Source: Fibrisoma limi BUZ 3 (GTDB lineage Bacteria; Bacteroidota; Bacteroidia; Cytophagales; Spirosomataceae). Taken from it: a DNA stretch of 64,000 nt. The notes under the pieces are model-generated. The model was given only the letters and a program-made list of their open reading frames with translations, was not told the DNA's origin and ran no database searches. This document shows, one piece after another, positions 32,932 through 41,510 of the stretch; positions within the stretch are counted from its first letter, which is position 1, and every line of letters starts with the position of its first letter. The position numbers and the translations under genes were made by a program. Location of the stretch: positions 1,852,001 to 1,916,000 of the forward strand of contig NZ_CAIT01000009.1 in the NCBI RefSeq assembly GCF_000296815.2, read 5' to 3'.

Positions 32932-34500
32932 TTAATCCAGGCGATTCGACCGAGTCAGAAACCGGTCGGCCGTACGGAGCGACAAAGCCATGATTGTCAG
33001 CGCCGGATTGACACTCAGAGCGCTCGGAAATGTTGAATTATCGCTGATATAAAGGTTAGGTATATCGTACGACCGCCCCTCGGCATCGACGACGGCCCGA
33101 TCGGGGTCGTTACCCATCCGGCACGTACCGATCACGTGTGCATTGCGCGGAAATGCCCAAAGGTTTTTTGCCCCGGCCGCTTCCCAGATACTCCGCATAA
33201 CCTGATTGGCATGAGAAGTCATGCGTTCTTCGTTTTCGCCGTTTGAAAAGTAGATCCGGGGCTTTGGCAAACCCCGAACGTCTTTTTCGTCCGAAAGCTC
33301 CAGGTAGTTATGGGCGTAAGGCAGGCAATCGCCCAAGATGTTGATCCCCGCTACGTGATTATAGGTCGTTGCCGCCTGTTTCAGCGCATCGCCCCACAGC
33401 CCACGGGCGCGGGCCATCTGCGACAGATACGTTAGAGGCATGACCCCAATCGATTGCAGCAGGTAGCCACCGGCGAAATCAACCGGCCCGGCGATCTGAT
33501 CGGAAGGGCGGTGGGTATCCTCCGAAATCAGCGCGCCAGGAATGCCTTTGTATGGCCGGATGTCTTCATCAAACTCCCCCCAAATCTGAAGAGCCGTATG
33601 GGCCATTACGTTCCGGCCGACCTGTCCGCTTGTGTTGGCTAAGCCGTTCATAAGCAGCAACCGTGGTGTTTCGACGGTTCCGGCGCAGAGAAATACGTAG
33701 CGGCAGCGCTGGCGTTCTTCCTGGCCGTTTCGGATGTAGATCACCTCACTAATCTTACCCGACGCATCCTTAACCAGTTGCGTGACAAAACTTTCCGGCC
33801 GAACCTCGGCACCGTGGTGAATAGCCAGTGGAATATACGTTACGTCCATGCTGGCCTTCGCTCCGATGTTACAACCGGCCTGGCAAAACCCCCGGTTCGT
33901 GCAGGCCTGTCGCCAGCCGACTCCTTCCTGAAAGTATGGGGCCGACAGCGCGGCATTGGCGGCCGGCGAGGTTCGAATGCCGAGTTCCCGGCATCCGCGC
34001 TCCATCAACTGCCCCGGGGCATTGATCGGTAGTGGCCCCAGCGGATACTGCCGCTTGCGGACTGGCCCCCAGGGGTAATTGGCCGGCCCGGAAACACCCA
34101 GAAAATGCTCAATCTCATCGTAGTACGGCTCAATCTCCTCAAAGCCGAATGGCCAGTCTTCGCCGACGCTGAATTCTGACCGCAGGCGTAGGTCGTCGGG
34201 CTGAACGCGGGGCGTGTAGGCTGTATAATGAAGCGTAGAGCCACCAACCCCCGTGCCGGAGTTATTGTTTCCGAACGGTAGCGGATCTTCGCCCGCGCTT
34301 AGTCGTTCATCGTTCCAGAAGAGCTTGCTTTGCGCACGTTCGTCGGTCGGAAAGTCATCGTATGGTGTCCAGTGCTTACCGGCTTCGAGGGCGACGACTT
34401 TCAGGCCGGCAGCCGCCAGTCGGGCTAGTAAGGGGGCTCCGCCGGCGCCGGTACCAATCACGACGGCATCGACAGTTTCAGATGTTGTGTAGTGTTGCAT
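32932..34500 (-). CDS. GMC-family FAD oxidoreductase
   Basis: A 522-residue flavoprotein. The FAD-binding GxGxxG is GTGAGG at residues 16-21, followed by VVALEAGKHWT. NNNSGTGVGGSTLHYTAYTPR is the GMC substrate loop, and the C-terminal block HVIGTCRMGNDP, DNSTFPSALSVNPALTIMALS carries the catalytic His and Asn region. There is no clear export signal of its own; in related systems the enzyme is carried by its Tat-exported small subunit, here possibly the upstream gene, 49 nt away. It probably oxidises a sugar hydroxyl (gluconate or glucoside 3-dehydrogenase type). Confidence 0.92.
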   Translation of the reverse strand: MQHYTTSETVDAVVIGTGAGGAPLLARLAAAGLKVVALEAGKHWTPYDDFPTDERAQSKLFWNDERLSAGEDPLPFGNNNSGTGVGGSTLHYTAYTPRVQPDDLRLRSEFSVGEDWPFGFEEIEPYYDEIEHFLGVSGPANYPWGPVRKRQYPLGPLPINAPGQLMERGCRELGIRTSPAANAALSAPYFQEGVGWRQACTNRGFCQAGCNIGAKASMDVTYIPLAIHHGAEVRPESFVTQLVKDASGKISEVIYIRNGQEERQRCRYVFLCAGTVETPRLLLMNGLANTSGQVGRNVMAHTALQIWGEFDEDIRPYKGIPGALISEDTHRPSDQIAGPVDFAGGYLLQSIGVMPLTYLSQMARARGLWGDALKQAATTYNHVAGINILGDCLPYAHNYLELSDEKDVRGLPKPRIYFSNGENEERMTSHANQVMRSIWEAAGAKNLWAFPRNAHVIGTCRMGNDPDRAVVDAEGRSYDIPNLYISDNSTFPSALSVNPALTIMALSLRTADRFLTRSNRLD

Positions 34501-34549
34501 GGTGCGTAATTACCAGCCGGCAAAACGTTCCCGGCCGTATATTGGTCTG

Positions 34550-35149
34550 TTATAGGGGGCGCGGCTCCCGATCGTCCAGTGTGTTTAAACCTAATCGCTG
34601 CCAGGCCGGTGTATCGGCCATACCGACGTATCCAATCGCTTCCTGCGCCAGCGGATGACTGTAGTAATTCTCTACCGCTTCGGCCAGGATTTCTTCAAAA
34701 AACCGCTCGGCGGGCAGGCGATCCCAGGGTTCTCCCTCCACCTCGGCTTGTTGTATTAGTCGGAGCAGATCGTCCTGTTGCGCATCAGGCAGGTGCAGAA
34801 ACGACTGCTGGTGGCGGCTCTGCGCCGTGGCTTCCAGACCGGCCAAACCTAGCTGATAAGCGTCCTGATCGGGCGGCATGGAATCATAGCGCCAACCGTT
34901 GCTTTCGTTTCGGGTTAACCGTTCGTCAATGCCGCGGGCGATGTTGATGTAGTCCGTATCCGAACCAGTTTGCGGAATAAGCCGGTCGCACACCGCTTTC
35001 AGCAGAACGTATTCAGACGCTGTGAAAAACTGTGGTTCATAAGGAGCATGCAACGACAGACGTGCTTCGAGCGTAGTACGGGTCGCCGGGGTGACATGGT
35101 CGGTGTTCAGCAGGGCGCGGACCGTACCTTCGGGGTAGTGATGGTGCAT
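34550..35149 (-). CDS. Gluconate 2-dehydrogenase subunit 3 family protein
   Basis: A 199-residue protein of the small-subunit family that pairs with GMC oxidoreductases: FFTASEYVLLKAVCDRLIPQTG, DYINIARGIDERL and ERFFEEILAEAVENYYSHPLAQEAIGY are typical. The usual Tat signal is not obvious: it starts MHHHYPEGTVRALL, so the export route of the complex is uncertain. It is first in the run 35149-30659, ahead of the GMC subunit. Confidence 0.85.
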   Translation of the reverse strand: MHHHYPEGTVRALLNTDHVTPATRTTLEARLSLHAPYEPQFFTASEYVLLKAVCDRLIPQTGSDTDYINIARGIDERLTRNESNGWRYDSMPPDQDAYQLGLAGLEATAQSRHQQSFLHLPDAQQDDLLRLIQQAEVEGEPWDRLPAERFFEEILAEAVENYYSHPLAQEAIGYVGMADTPAWQRLGLNTLDDREPRPL

Positions 35150-35184
35150 GACGTTAAGGTTGCGTGTTGATTGTATGGACGATA

Positions 35185-35222
35185 AAGCTGGTGGTCAGAC
35201 GTACTGTACAGACCACCAGCTT
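35185..35222 (-). terminator. Hairpin after the SDR gene, probable terminator
   Basis: AAGCTGGTGGTC (35185-35196) and GACCACCAGCTT (35211-35222) form a perfect 12-bp stem, 7 nt after the SDR stop on the minus strand. The T-run is short, so termination strength is uncertain. Confidence 0.6.
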
Positions 35223-35228
35223 CAGTAT

Positions 35229-36092
35229 CTATCCGAGTTTGCCGCCCGTTACCTCAACAATGCTGCCAGTCATGAAACTTCCGTCGCTCGATGCCAGTAA
35301 TACGTAGGCCGGGGCCAACTCCTCTGGCTGGCCGGGCCGGGCAAGCGCTACCTCATGACCAAACTGCTTTACTTCGTCTTTCGGCATCGTAGCCGGAATA
35401 TTGGGTGTCCAGACTGGTCCGGGTGCAACGCAGTTGACCCGGATTTTTCGCTCGCCCAGTTGGATAGCCAGGGATTTGGTAAAGGCATGGATCGCACCCT
35501 TAGTAGCGGTGTAGTCCACAAGAATGGGGTTGCCGACAATCCCGACAATGCTGCCCGTATTGACGATAGCATCATCTTCGTGCAGATGAGGTAAAGCCGC
35601 CTGCGCCATAAAGACGTACCCGAAAATATTGGTTTCAAACGTCCGGCGAAGCTGTTCTTCGGTGATGTCTTCCAGCTTTTGCTGCGACATCTGGAAAGCC
35701 GCATTGTTGACCAGAATATTGAGCTTACCATATTCAGCAACCGTTTCCTGAACGGCTCGTTCGCACTCGGCTTTCTGCCGGACATCGCCCTGAATGACCA
35801 GGCACCGGCGACCTTTCAACTCCACCAGGCGTTTGGTGTATTTGGCATCGTCGGTGTTTTCGTTGTACACTATGGCTACATCAGCTCCTTCCATAGCAAA
35901 CGCAATGGCTACTGCCCGGCCAATCCCGGAGTCGGCACCGGTGATGATCGCTACTTTGTCGGTTAGTTTTCCGGCTGGTTTATAGTTAGACAGATCACTG
36001 TCGGGGGCGGGGTCCATGTCCGACTGACGAGCCGGATACGGGAGCTGCTGGCCGGTCATTTCTTCGGCCGTGGGGCGAAACTCTTGCTGCAT
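35229..36092 (-). CDS. SDR-family oxidoreductase (YghA/GS39-like)
   Basis: A 287-residue short-chain dehydrogenase. The NAD(P)-binding TGADSGIG is at residues 51-58 after a Pro-rich N-terminal tail, NNAA is present, the catalytic Ser is in NTGSIVG and the Tyr-Lys pair in DYTATKGA. The ending VEVTGGKLG is usual. The N-terminal extension and sequence resemble stress-induced GS39/YghA aldehyde or alcohol dehydrogenases. The frame is open to 36212, but the ATG at 36092 (MQQEFRPTAEEMTGQQ) fits the family. A perfect palindrome about 65 nt upstream may be an operator. Confidence 0.9.
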   Translation of the reverse strand: MQQEFRPTAEEMTGQQLPYPARQSDMDPAPDSDLSNYKPAGKLTDKVAIITGADSGIGRAVAIAFAMEGADVAIVYNENTDDAKYTKRLVELKGRRCLVIQGDVRQKAECERAVQETVAEYGKLNILVNNAAFQMSQQKLEDITEEQLRRTFETNIFGYVFMAQAALPHLHEDDAIVNTGSIVGIVGNPILVDYTATKGAIHAFTKSLAIQLGERKIRVNCVAPGPVWTPNIPATMPKDEVKQFGHEVALARPGQPEELAPAYVLLASSDGSFMTGSIVEVTGGKLG

Positions 36093-36153
36093 AAAGTCGT
36101 TGAGTGAATTAAATGACAAGCTACTGAGGTAATCGCGGTTGTCACAGGTAGAT

Positions 36154-36173
36154 AAACCGTTGTTCAACGGTTT
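36154..36173. promoter_or_regulatory. Perfect palindrome upstream of the SDR gene
   Basis: AAACCGTTG (36154-36162), TT, CAACGGTTT (36165-36173), 62-81 nt upstream of the SDR start codon and about 100 nt past the recQ stop. It lacks T-runs on the minus strand, so an operator is as likely as a terminator. Confidence 0.45.
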
Positions 36174-36276
36174 TGTTGCCGACCTCTTATAATCATAAAA
36201 TGAGTTGGGCAACCCACTAAGATTTCATTCACAACCACTTTTGCAGCAAGCGTTTCGGCGGGCTGCGTTGGGCGAT

Positions 36277-38187
36277 TTATGCGTTCAGGGTCAGATTTCC
36301 GGCTTTGTTGTATTTAATTTCTTCTTCGGCGAGCATCAGCCGGATGGTTTCTGCCAATGTATCGGCGTCGGTTTGAGCGAAGTGATAGGAAAGCTGCCGG
36401 GGCGAAACACCGGGGCCATTGGCCAGGGCAACGTACTGGCGAACCTGCTCCCGAACTTCGCCGAGGACCGAACCCGCCTTCTTCTTCTGCTTAAGGCAGT
36501 TGTCGCAAATACCACAGGGATCAGCCGGTTTTTCGCCGAAGTAAGCCTGAAGCAGTCGGGTGCGGCATTGAGTAGGATGTTCTACGTACGTAGTGGCGGC
36601 CTGGACTTTACGCAACGCCCGCTGTTTGCGCTCGTTCAGCTCCGGTACGTTGACCGGCAACTGGGGTGCATCAAAGCGGGGCGTCAGAAACACGAGCTGT
36701 GGTTTATCCTTCTGTTTCTCATACACGACTACGTTCCGCTGGTGCAATTGCTCCAGCAACGTAACGATCTCCTTCTGATCAACCAGAAAGGCCCTGGCCA
36801 GCGCCGATTCCGAAATGGTGACGAAATCTGTAAACAGTTCGCCCCCGTACATCCGCAGCACCAGTTTGAGAAACGGATCGAAACGGGGATTCATGACCTG
36901 AAACTCATACAGCTCCCGGTTGTCCAGCGTCATGCTCAGCCGCGACGGATGGAAGTACGTTTCGCTCAGTTCGATGAACCCTTCCAGTTGCAGTTGCTTC
37001 AGCGCGTAATGGGTTTCCTGAGCCGGTAGTTTAAAATTGGTCGTGAAGGTTTGCAGGTCGAAGTCGTAGCTGTTAAACTCTCCTCCACCAACCGGCACGG
37101 CCGTGTAGTTGGCCAACGCCTGATATACCCGACGCAGCAAATCAACGGGCGGATAAAGCTGTTCGGTTTTATACTGCAATCCGGACAGGTCACCCTGGTT
37201 GTAGAGCAGAACGGCGTAGGCTTTCTGCCCATCGCGGCCGGCCCGGCCGGCTTCCTGGTAATAAGCTTCGAGCGTATCCGGTACGTCCAGATGCACCACA
37301 ACGCGAACGTCGGGTTTATCAATACCCATCCCAAAGGCGTTGGTCGCCACCATGACGCGCATCCGGTCGTGAATCCACGCATCCTGCTTGTCGCCACGTT
37401 GCTGGGTCGTTAGGCCGGCGTGGTAAAAATCGGCGGAGATGCCGTGGCGGGTCAGCCAACTGGCTACCTGCTGGGTTTGCCGCCGACTACGTACGTACAC
37501 GACCGCGCAGCCGGGTACGTTGGTGAGCACCCGTAGCAGCCGGTTTTCCTTGTTTTCTTCCTGAATGACCGAATACGACAGATTGGGCCGGGCGAAGGTC
37601 TGCCGGAAAACAGTAGGCTCGCGTAAGGCCAGTTTATCGACGATGTCGGTTTGAACTTCGGGCGTGGCTGAGGCCGTCAGGGCGACAATGGGCGTTTCCG
37701 GAATCAACTCCCGGAACTCGGCAATCTGGAGGTACGGCGGGCGGAAGTCGTAGCCCCAGGCCGAAATACAGTGCGCTTCGTCGACGGCCAGCAGGCAGAC
37801 CATCATCTGTTTGACACGCTCGATGACGAGTTCGGTCCGCAGCCGCTCGGGCGATACGTACAGAAATTTAGTATTGCCGTAGATACAGTTGTCGAGAATG
37901 GCGTCAATCTCGCGGTAGTGCATGCCGGAGTAGATGGCCGCAGCCGGAATTCCCCGCCGACGTAGCTGCTCCACCTGGTCTTTCATCAGGGCGATCAGGG
38001 GCGTCACCACAATACATATACCCTTCATAGCCAGGGCGGGCACCTGGAAGCAGATGGACTTGCCCCCACCCGTGGGCATGAGTACCAGCGTATCCTGCCG
38101 GGCCAGCACCGCGTCCACTACGTCTTCCTGCATAGGCCGGAACGACGAGTACCCCCAAAACTGCTGTAAAATCTGTCGGACAGTCAT
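36277..38187 (-). CDS. recQ: ATP-dependent DNA helicase RecQ
   Basis: A 636-residue 3'-5' helicase. Walker A is MPTGGGKS at residues 37-44, the DEAH box is in LLAVDEAHCISAWGYDFRP, and helicase motifs TASATPEV, DVRVVVHLDVPDTLEAYYQEAGRAGRDG follow. The zinc-binding RQC cysteines are in HPTQCRTRLLQAYFGE and CGICDNCLKQKKK. After them only a short winged-helix-like stretch remains; no HRDC domain is seen, as in many Bacteroidota RecQ paralogs. The start is the ATG at 38187 (MTVRQILQQFWGY), with an upstream in-frame ATG at 38244 rejected on family alignment. Confidence 0.96.
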   Translation of the reverse strand: MTVRQILQQFWGYSSFRPMQEDVVDAVLARQDTLVLMPTGGGKSICFQVPALAMKGICIVVTPLIALMKDQVEQLRRRGIPAAAIYSGMHYREIDAILDNCIYGNTKFLYVSPERLRTELVIERVKQMMVCLLAVDEAHCISAWGYDFRPPYLQIAEFRELIPETPIVALTASATPEVQTDIVDKLALREPTVFRQTFARPNLSYSVIQEENKENRLLRVLTNVPGCAVVYVRSRRQTQQVASWLTRHGISADFYHAGLTTQQRGDKQDAWIHDRMRVMVATNAFGMGIDKPDVRVVVHLDVPDTLEAYYQEAGRAGRDGQKAYAVLLYNQGDLSGLQYKTEQLYPPVDLLRRVYQALANYTAVPVGGGEFNSYDFDLQTFTTNFKLPAQETHYALKQLQLEGFIELSETYFHPSRLSMTLDNRELYEFQVMNPRFDPFLKLVLRMYGGELFTDFVTISESALARAFLVDQKEIVTLLEQLHQRNVVVYEKQKDKPQLVFLTPRFDAPQLPVNVPELNERKQRALRKVQAATTYVEHPTQCRTRLLQAYFGEKPADPCGICDNCLKQKKKAGSVLGEVREQVRQYVALANGPGVSPRQLSYHFAQTDADTLAETIRLMLAEEEIKYNKAGNLTLNA

Positions 38188-38281
38188 ACTGACTGCGAAA
38201 ATACAACCGAGATCAGACAATTCAGACCAATTATCGTTGTACATTTATACGTACAACCCAGCCACAGGCTGATCATTCATT

Positions 38282-38689
38282 ATGATTCAGAAGGTTATCA
38301 AATCCGACGAAGAATGGCGCCGGATGCTGACCCCGGAGCAGTACCGGGTTGCCCGCGGGAAAGGAACCGAGCGGCCATTTTCGGGCGAATACTGCGAAGC
38401 AAAAGACCCCGGCATCTACGCCTGCGTCTGCTGCGATACCGAGTTGTTTGAGTCAACTACCAAATTTGATTCGGGTACGGGCTGGCCCAGCTTCACGGCC
38501 CCCATCGAGGAAGAGCGCATCCGGCTGGAAAAAGATTTCAGTTACGGCATGATCCGAATTGAGGTGCTATGCAACGTTTGCGATGCTCATCTTGGTCATG
38601 TCTTTGACGACGGCCCTCCGCCCACAGGCATGCGGTATTGCCTGAACTCGGTATCATTAGTGTTGAAGCGAACTGCGGATACGGAATAA
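38282..38689 (+). CDS. msrB: Peptide-methionine (R)-S-oxide reductase MsrB
   Basis: A 135-residue repair enzyme reducing methionine-R-sulfoxide. The structural zinc ligands are C48 and C51 (CVCC) and C97 and C100 (CNVC). SGTGWPSF and [11 protein letters not shown] are family signatures. The catalytic Cys120 is in MRYCLNS. No signal peptide, so cytosolic. It is divergent from recQ, about 95 nt away. Confidence 0.97.
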   Translation: MIQKVIKSDEEWRRMLTPEQYRVARGKGTERPFSGEYCEAKDPGIYACVCCDTELFESTTKFDSGTGWPSFTAPIEEERIRLEKDFSYGMIRIEVLCNVCDAHLGHVFDDGPPPTGMRYCLNSVSLVLKRTADTE

Positions 38690-38804
38690 GCAAAAATGTC
38701 GTTAATGGTAAGTCAGTACCTGTTGTGGTTGTGAGCCTTACGGCCAGCCGCAACAGGCTATCTAAATTAAACAGTCTATTTATTGACCCTAAGTTTACAT
38801 CTGC

Positions 38805-41432
38805 ATGTACTATTGGAAGTTGCTGGTACGATTCGTCGTTGCCGGCCTGGCGCTGGCCGGCACAGTGCTGGCTCAGAAAGCCCCGACTCACCGTTCGGCG
38901 TATGAGCAGTACGTCCTGAAGACCAGGACACTGCCTGCCCCCCAAAGCATTTGCTACAAACTGGACCGGGATGTATTTACTCAGATTCTGCCGCCCGAAA
39001 CGTTCCTGAAAAACCGCCAGAATCCACGCGCCCGGACTTCGGCCACGGCCAGTTTCAGCGTAACGTATTCCAACTTCTCACCCGAAGCCCGTACCGCATT
39101 CCAATATGCCGTCGACATCTGGTCAAACCTGCTGTCGTCGCCGGTACCCATTCGAATTCAGGCCAACTGGACTACCCAGAGCGAGGGCGTACTGGGGTCG
39201 GCCAGCCCGGCAGAAGTTCGGCTCGGTTCGGATGGTACCCAGAAAGGGCGGGGGATTTATCCTATCGCGCTGGCGGAAAAGATTGCCCGGCGTCCGCTGA
39301 ATAACCCGAATGATCCCGACATCGTCGCCAGCTTCAACCGAAACAACAACTGGTACTATGGTCTTGACGGCAAAACGCCCCAGGGGCAGACGGACCTCGT
39401 TACGGTAGTCCTGCACGAGATTGGTCACGGGCTTGGAATGACTGGCTTCTTCAACGCATCGAACAACCGGGGCGAATACCTGGTCGGCTTTCCGTCCGTT
39501 TACGATCACTTCATCGAAAACAGCCAGGGGCAGCGGATCGTGGCCGAAACAGGTCGTTTTCCGGATGGCTCGCTGGAGCTGTATCAGCAGTTAACCGGGG
39601 GCAATCTGTTTCTGAATGGGCCGCTTCTGCAACAACGGTCTGGACAGCGAATCAAAATTTACGCGCCGTCGCGGTATGACCGGGGCTCAAGTATCTACCA
39701 CGTTGACGAAACGACCTATCCGGCCGGTAATCCAAACTCTCTGATGTCGCCCCAGATCGGGCAGGCTGAGGCCATTCACTCACCTGGTCCGCTGGTGCTG
39801 AACATCTTCCGGGATATGGAGTGGCGCACCACTTCTGTGCTGCACGAACCATTGCCCGACGTTGAGGAAATCGCTGACCTGCGATTTACGGTCCGAATCG
39901 TGAGTGATACGACGGTTCAGGCGAACACCGTTCGGATGTTCTACCGGAAAAGCGCCCCGTCAGGCGCCGACACAACATACACCAGTGTGACGCCGACGCT
40001 GGTGGCGGGCACAACTGATACGTACGCGTATACACTGCCCGCTGCGCAGGCTCGGGGTGAGGTGTGGTACTACTTCCTGGTGCAGGACGTAACGGGTCGG
40101 GCGTATACCAACCCCGGTAAGGCACCGGCGGGTTTCCAACTGCTGAACGTAGTACGGGTTGGGCCAGACAATATTCCACCTACGATTCTGGCGGGCCCCA
40201 CCCGAAATTTTATCTTCAACCCAGCCGTCAACGACAGTTTGCAGGTACTGGCGGATGTATCCGACGATCGGCAATCAATCGATACGGTCTATGTCGAATA
40301 TCAGGTTAATGGCCAGATCCGGCCGGCGGTTCCGTTGTTCCGCACAACAACCCTGAACGGGATTCGGTATGATAGTTTGTTCAGTGCCAAAATTCCGTTT
40401 GCCGCCAATACGTTGAAAGACGGGGATGTGATTACCTATCGCATCGTGGCGCGGGATTCATCGCGGGCCAGAAACCAGACAATCAGCCCACGTACGGGTA
40501 CGTACGAAGTGCGCGTAACTTCTGCGTTGCCGACGCGCGATAGTTACGCGACTACCTTCCAGGATCAGGCTACGGCCAATGAGTTCGTGGGAGCCGGATT
40601 TAGCATTGCAACACCGTCTGGCTTTGCCGACCCGGCTATTCACTCGGAGCACCCGTATCGCAATGGTGCCGACTTCGAGTATCGGAGTAATTTCGAGATG
40701 GTGCTGCGAACCCCCATTCGCATCAAAGCCAACCCCGATAGTGCCGTTATGCGGTTTGACGAAATCGTACTGGTTGAGCCGGGCGAGCCAGGTAGCCAGT
40801 ATGGCGACGATGATTTTTACGATTATGTGATTGTAGAGGGCTCGAAGGACAACGGGCGTACATGGTTGCCCATTACGACCGGGTACGACGCTAACGACCA
40901 GACCGACTGGATCAACGCGTATAACCGAAACCTGGTGAACGGCGCGAACGCTAATGAACGAAATTCGACAACGCCCGGTACGCCAAGCCTGTATAAGCGC
41001 CGGGACGGTATTTCATTGACCAGCAACGGCAACTTCCGACCGAATGATCAGGTGCTGATCCGATTCCGGCTGTTTGTCGATCAGTTGGCGCATGGCTGGG
41101 GCTGGGCCATTGACAACCTGCAAATTCAGGTGCCGCCCCCGCCACCGGTGCTGGGTGTAGAGCCGGTCAATATTGGTTCGTTTGCCGTGTACCCGAACCC
41201 CGTGAGCAACGGCTTGCTTCGGGTAGAAGCTCAGTTAACCAAGTCGTTTGCCGAAGCTGGGCTGACCGTAACCGGAACCACCGGCCAGACCGTCCGTCAG
41301 CAAACGCTGAAGGTAAGTGGCTCGAAAATCAACGAGCAGCTTGACCTGACGCAGTTGCCAACCGGCTTGTATTTTGTTAAGCTTCAGGTAGGCGAGACCC
41401 AGTTAACGAAAAAGATTATCGTAACGAAATAG
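38805..41432 (+). CDS. Secreted zinc metalloprotease with type IX secretion sorting domain
   Basis: An 875-residue exported protease. The signal peptide is MYYWKLLVRFVVAGLALAGTVLAQ. The zinc site HEIGHGLGMTG at residues 204-214 fits the metzincin pattern HExxHxxGxxG. Ig-like and propeller-type beta regions follow (about 350-590), then a jelly-roll region. The last 85 residues (AVYPNPVSNGLLRVEAQL, LPTGLYFVKLQVGE, TKKIIVTK) are a T9SS type A C-terminal sorting domain, so the protein is predicted to cross the outer membrane and be attached to or released from the surface. No propeptide cysteine switch is evident. The zincin sub-family is not certain. Confidence 0.88.
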   Translation: MYYWKLLVRFVVAGLALAGTVLAQKAPTHRSAYEQYVLKTRTLPAPQSICYKLDRDVFTQILPPETFLKNRQNPRARTSATASFSVTYSNFSPEARTAFQYAVDIWSNLLSSPVPIRIQANWTTQSEGVLGSASPAEVRLGSDGTQKGRGIYPIALAEKIARRPLNNPNDPDIVASFNRNNNWYYGLDGKTPQGQTDLVTVVLHEIGHGLGMTGFFNASNNRGEYLVGFPSVYDHFIENSQGQRIVAETGRFPDGSLELYQQLTGGNLFLNGPLLQQRSGQRIKIYAPSRYDRGSSIYHVDETTYPAGNPNSLMSPQIGQAEAIHSPGPLVLNIFRDMEWRTTSVLHEPLPDVEEIADLRFTVRIVSDTTVQANTVRMFYRKSAPSGADTTYTSVTPTLVAGTTDTYAYTLPAAQARGEVWYYFLVQDVTGRAYTNPGKAPAGFQLLNVVRVGPDNIPPTILAGPTRNFIFNPAVNDSLQVLADVSDDRQSIDTVYVEYQVNGQIRPAVPLFRTTTLNGIRYDSLFSAKIPFAANTLKDGDVITYRIVARDSSRARNQTISPRTGTYEVRVTSALPTRDSYATTFQDQATANEFVGAGFSIATPSGFADPAIHSEHPYRNGADFEYRSNFEMVLRTPIRIKANPDSAVMRFDEIVLVEPGEPGSQYGDDDFYDYVIVEGSKDNGRTWLPITTGYDANDQTDWINAYNRNLVNGANANERNSTTPGTPSLYKRRDGISLTSNGNFRPNDQVLIRFRLFVDQLAHGWGWAIDNLQIQVPPPPPVLGVEPVNIGSFAVYPNPVSNGLLRVEAQLTKSFAEAGLTVTGTTGQTVRQQTLKVSGSKINEQLDLTQLPTGLYFVKLQVGETQLTKKIIVTK

Positions 41433-41455
41433 CGTAAACACACGCCGGAGTACAT

Positions 41456-41508
41456 AAAAGCGGGAAGTTGTCAGTACGTTTGCAAACGTCTGCTAACTTC
41501 CCGCTTTT
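41456..41508 (+). terminator. Terminator-like hairpin directly before dacB
   Basis: AAAAGCGGGAAGTT (41456-41469) pairs with AACTTCCCGCTTTT (41495-41508), a perfect 14-bp stem ending in TTTT, 24 nt past the metalloprotease stop and 2 nt before the dacB start codon. Confidence 0.75.
41475..41482 (+). promoter_or_regulatory. -7 promoter element for dacB inside the terminator loop
   Basis: TACGTTTG matches TAnnTTTG exactly, 28 nt before the dacB ATG, in the loop of the hairpin 41456-41508 and inside the small palindrome ACGTTTGCAAACGT (41476-41489). Confidence 0.5.
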
Positions 41509-41510
41509 GC

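Noticed and set aside
36205-37029. A 274-codon plus-strand open frame
   Set aside because: It is antisense to the end of recQ and to its downstream spacer. The RecQ frame has zinc cysteines and helicase motifs, so the plus frame is a shadow.
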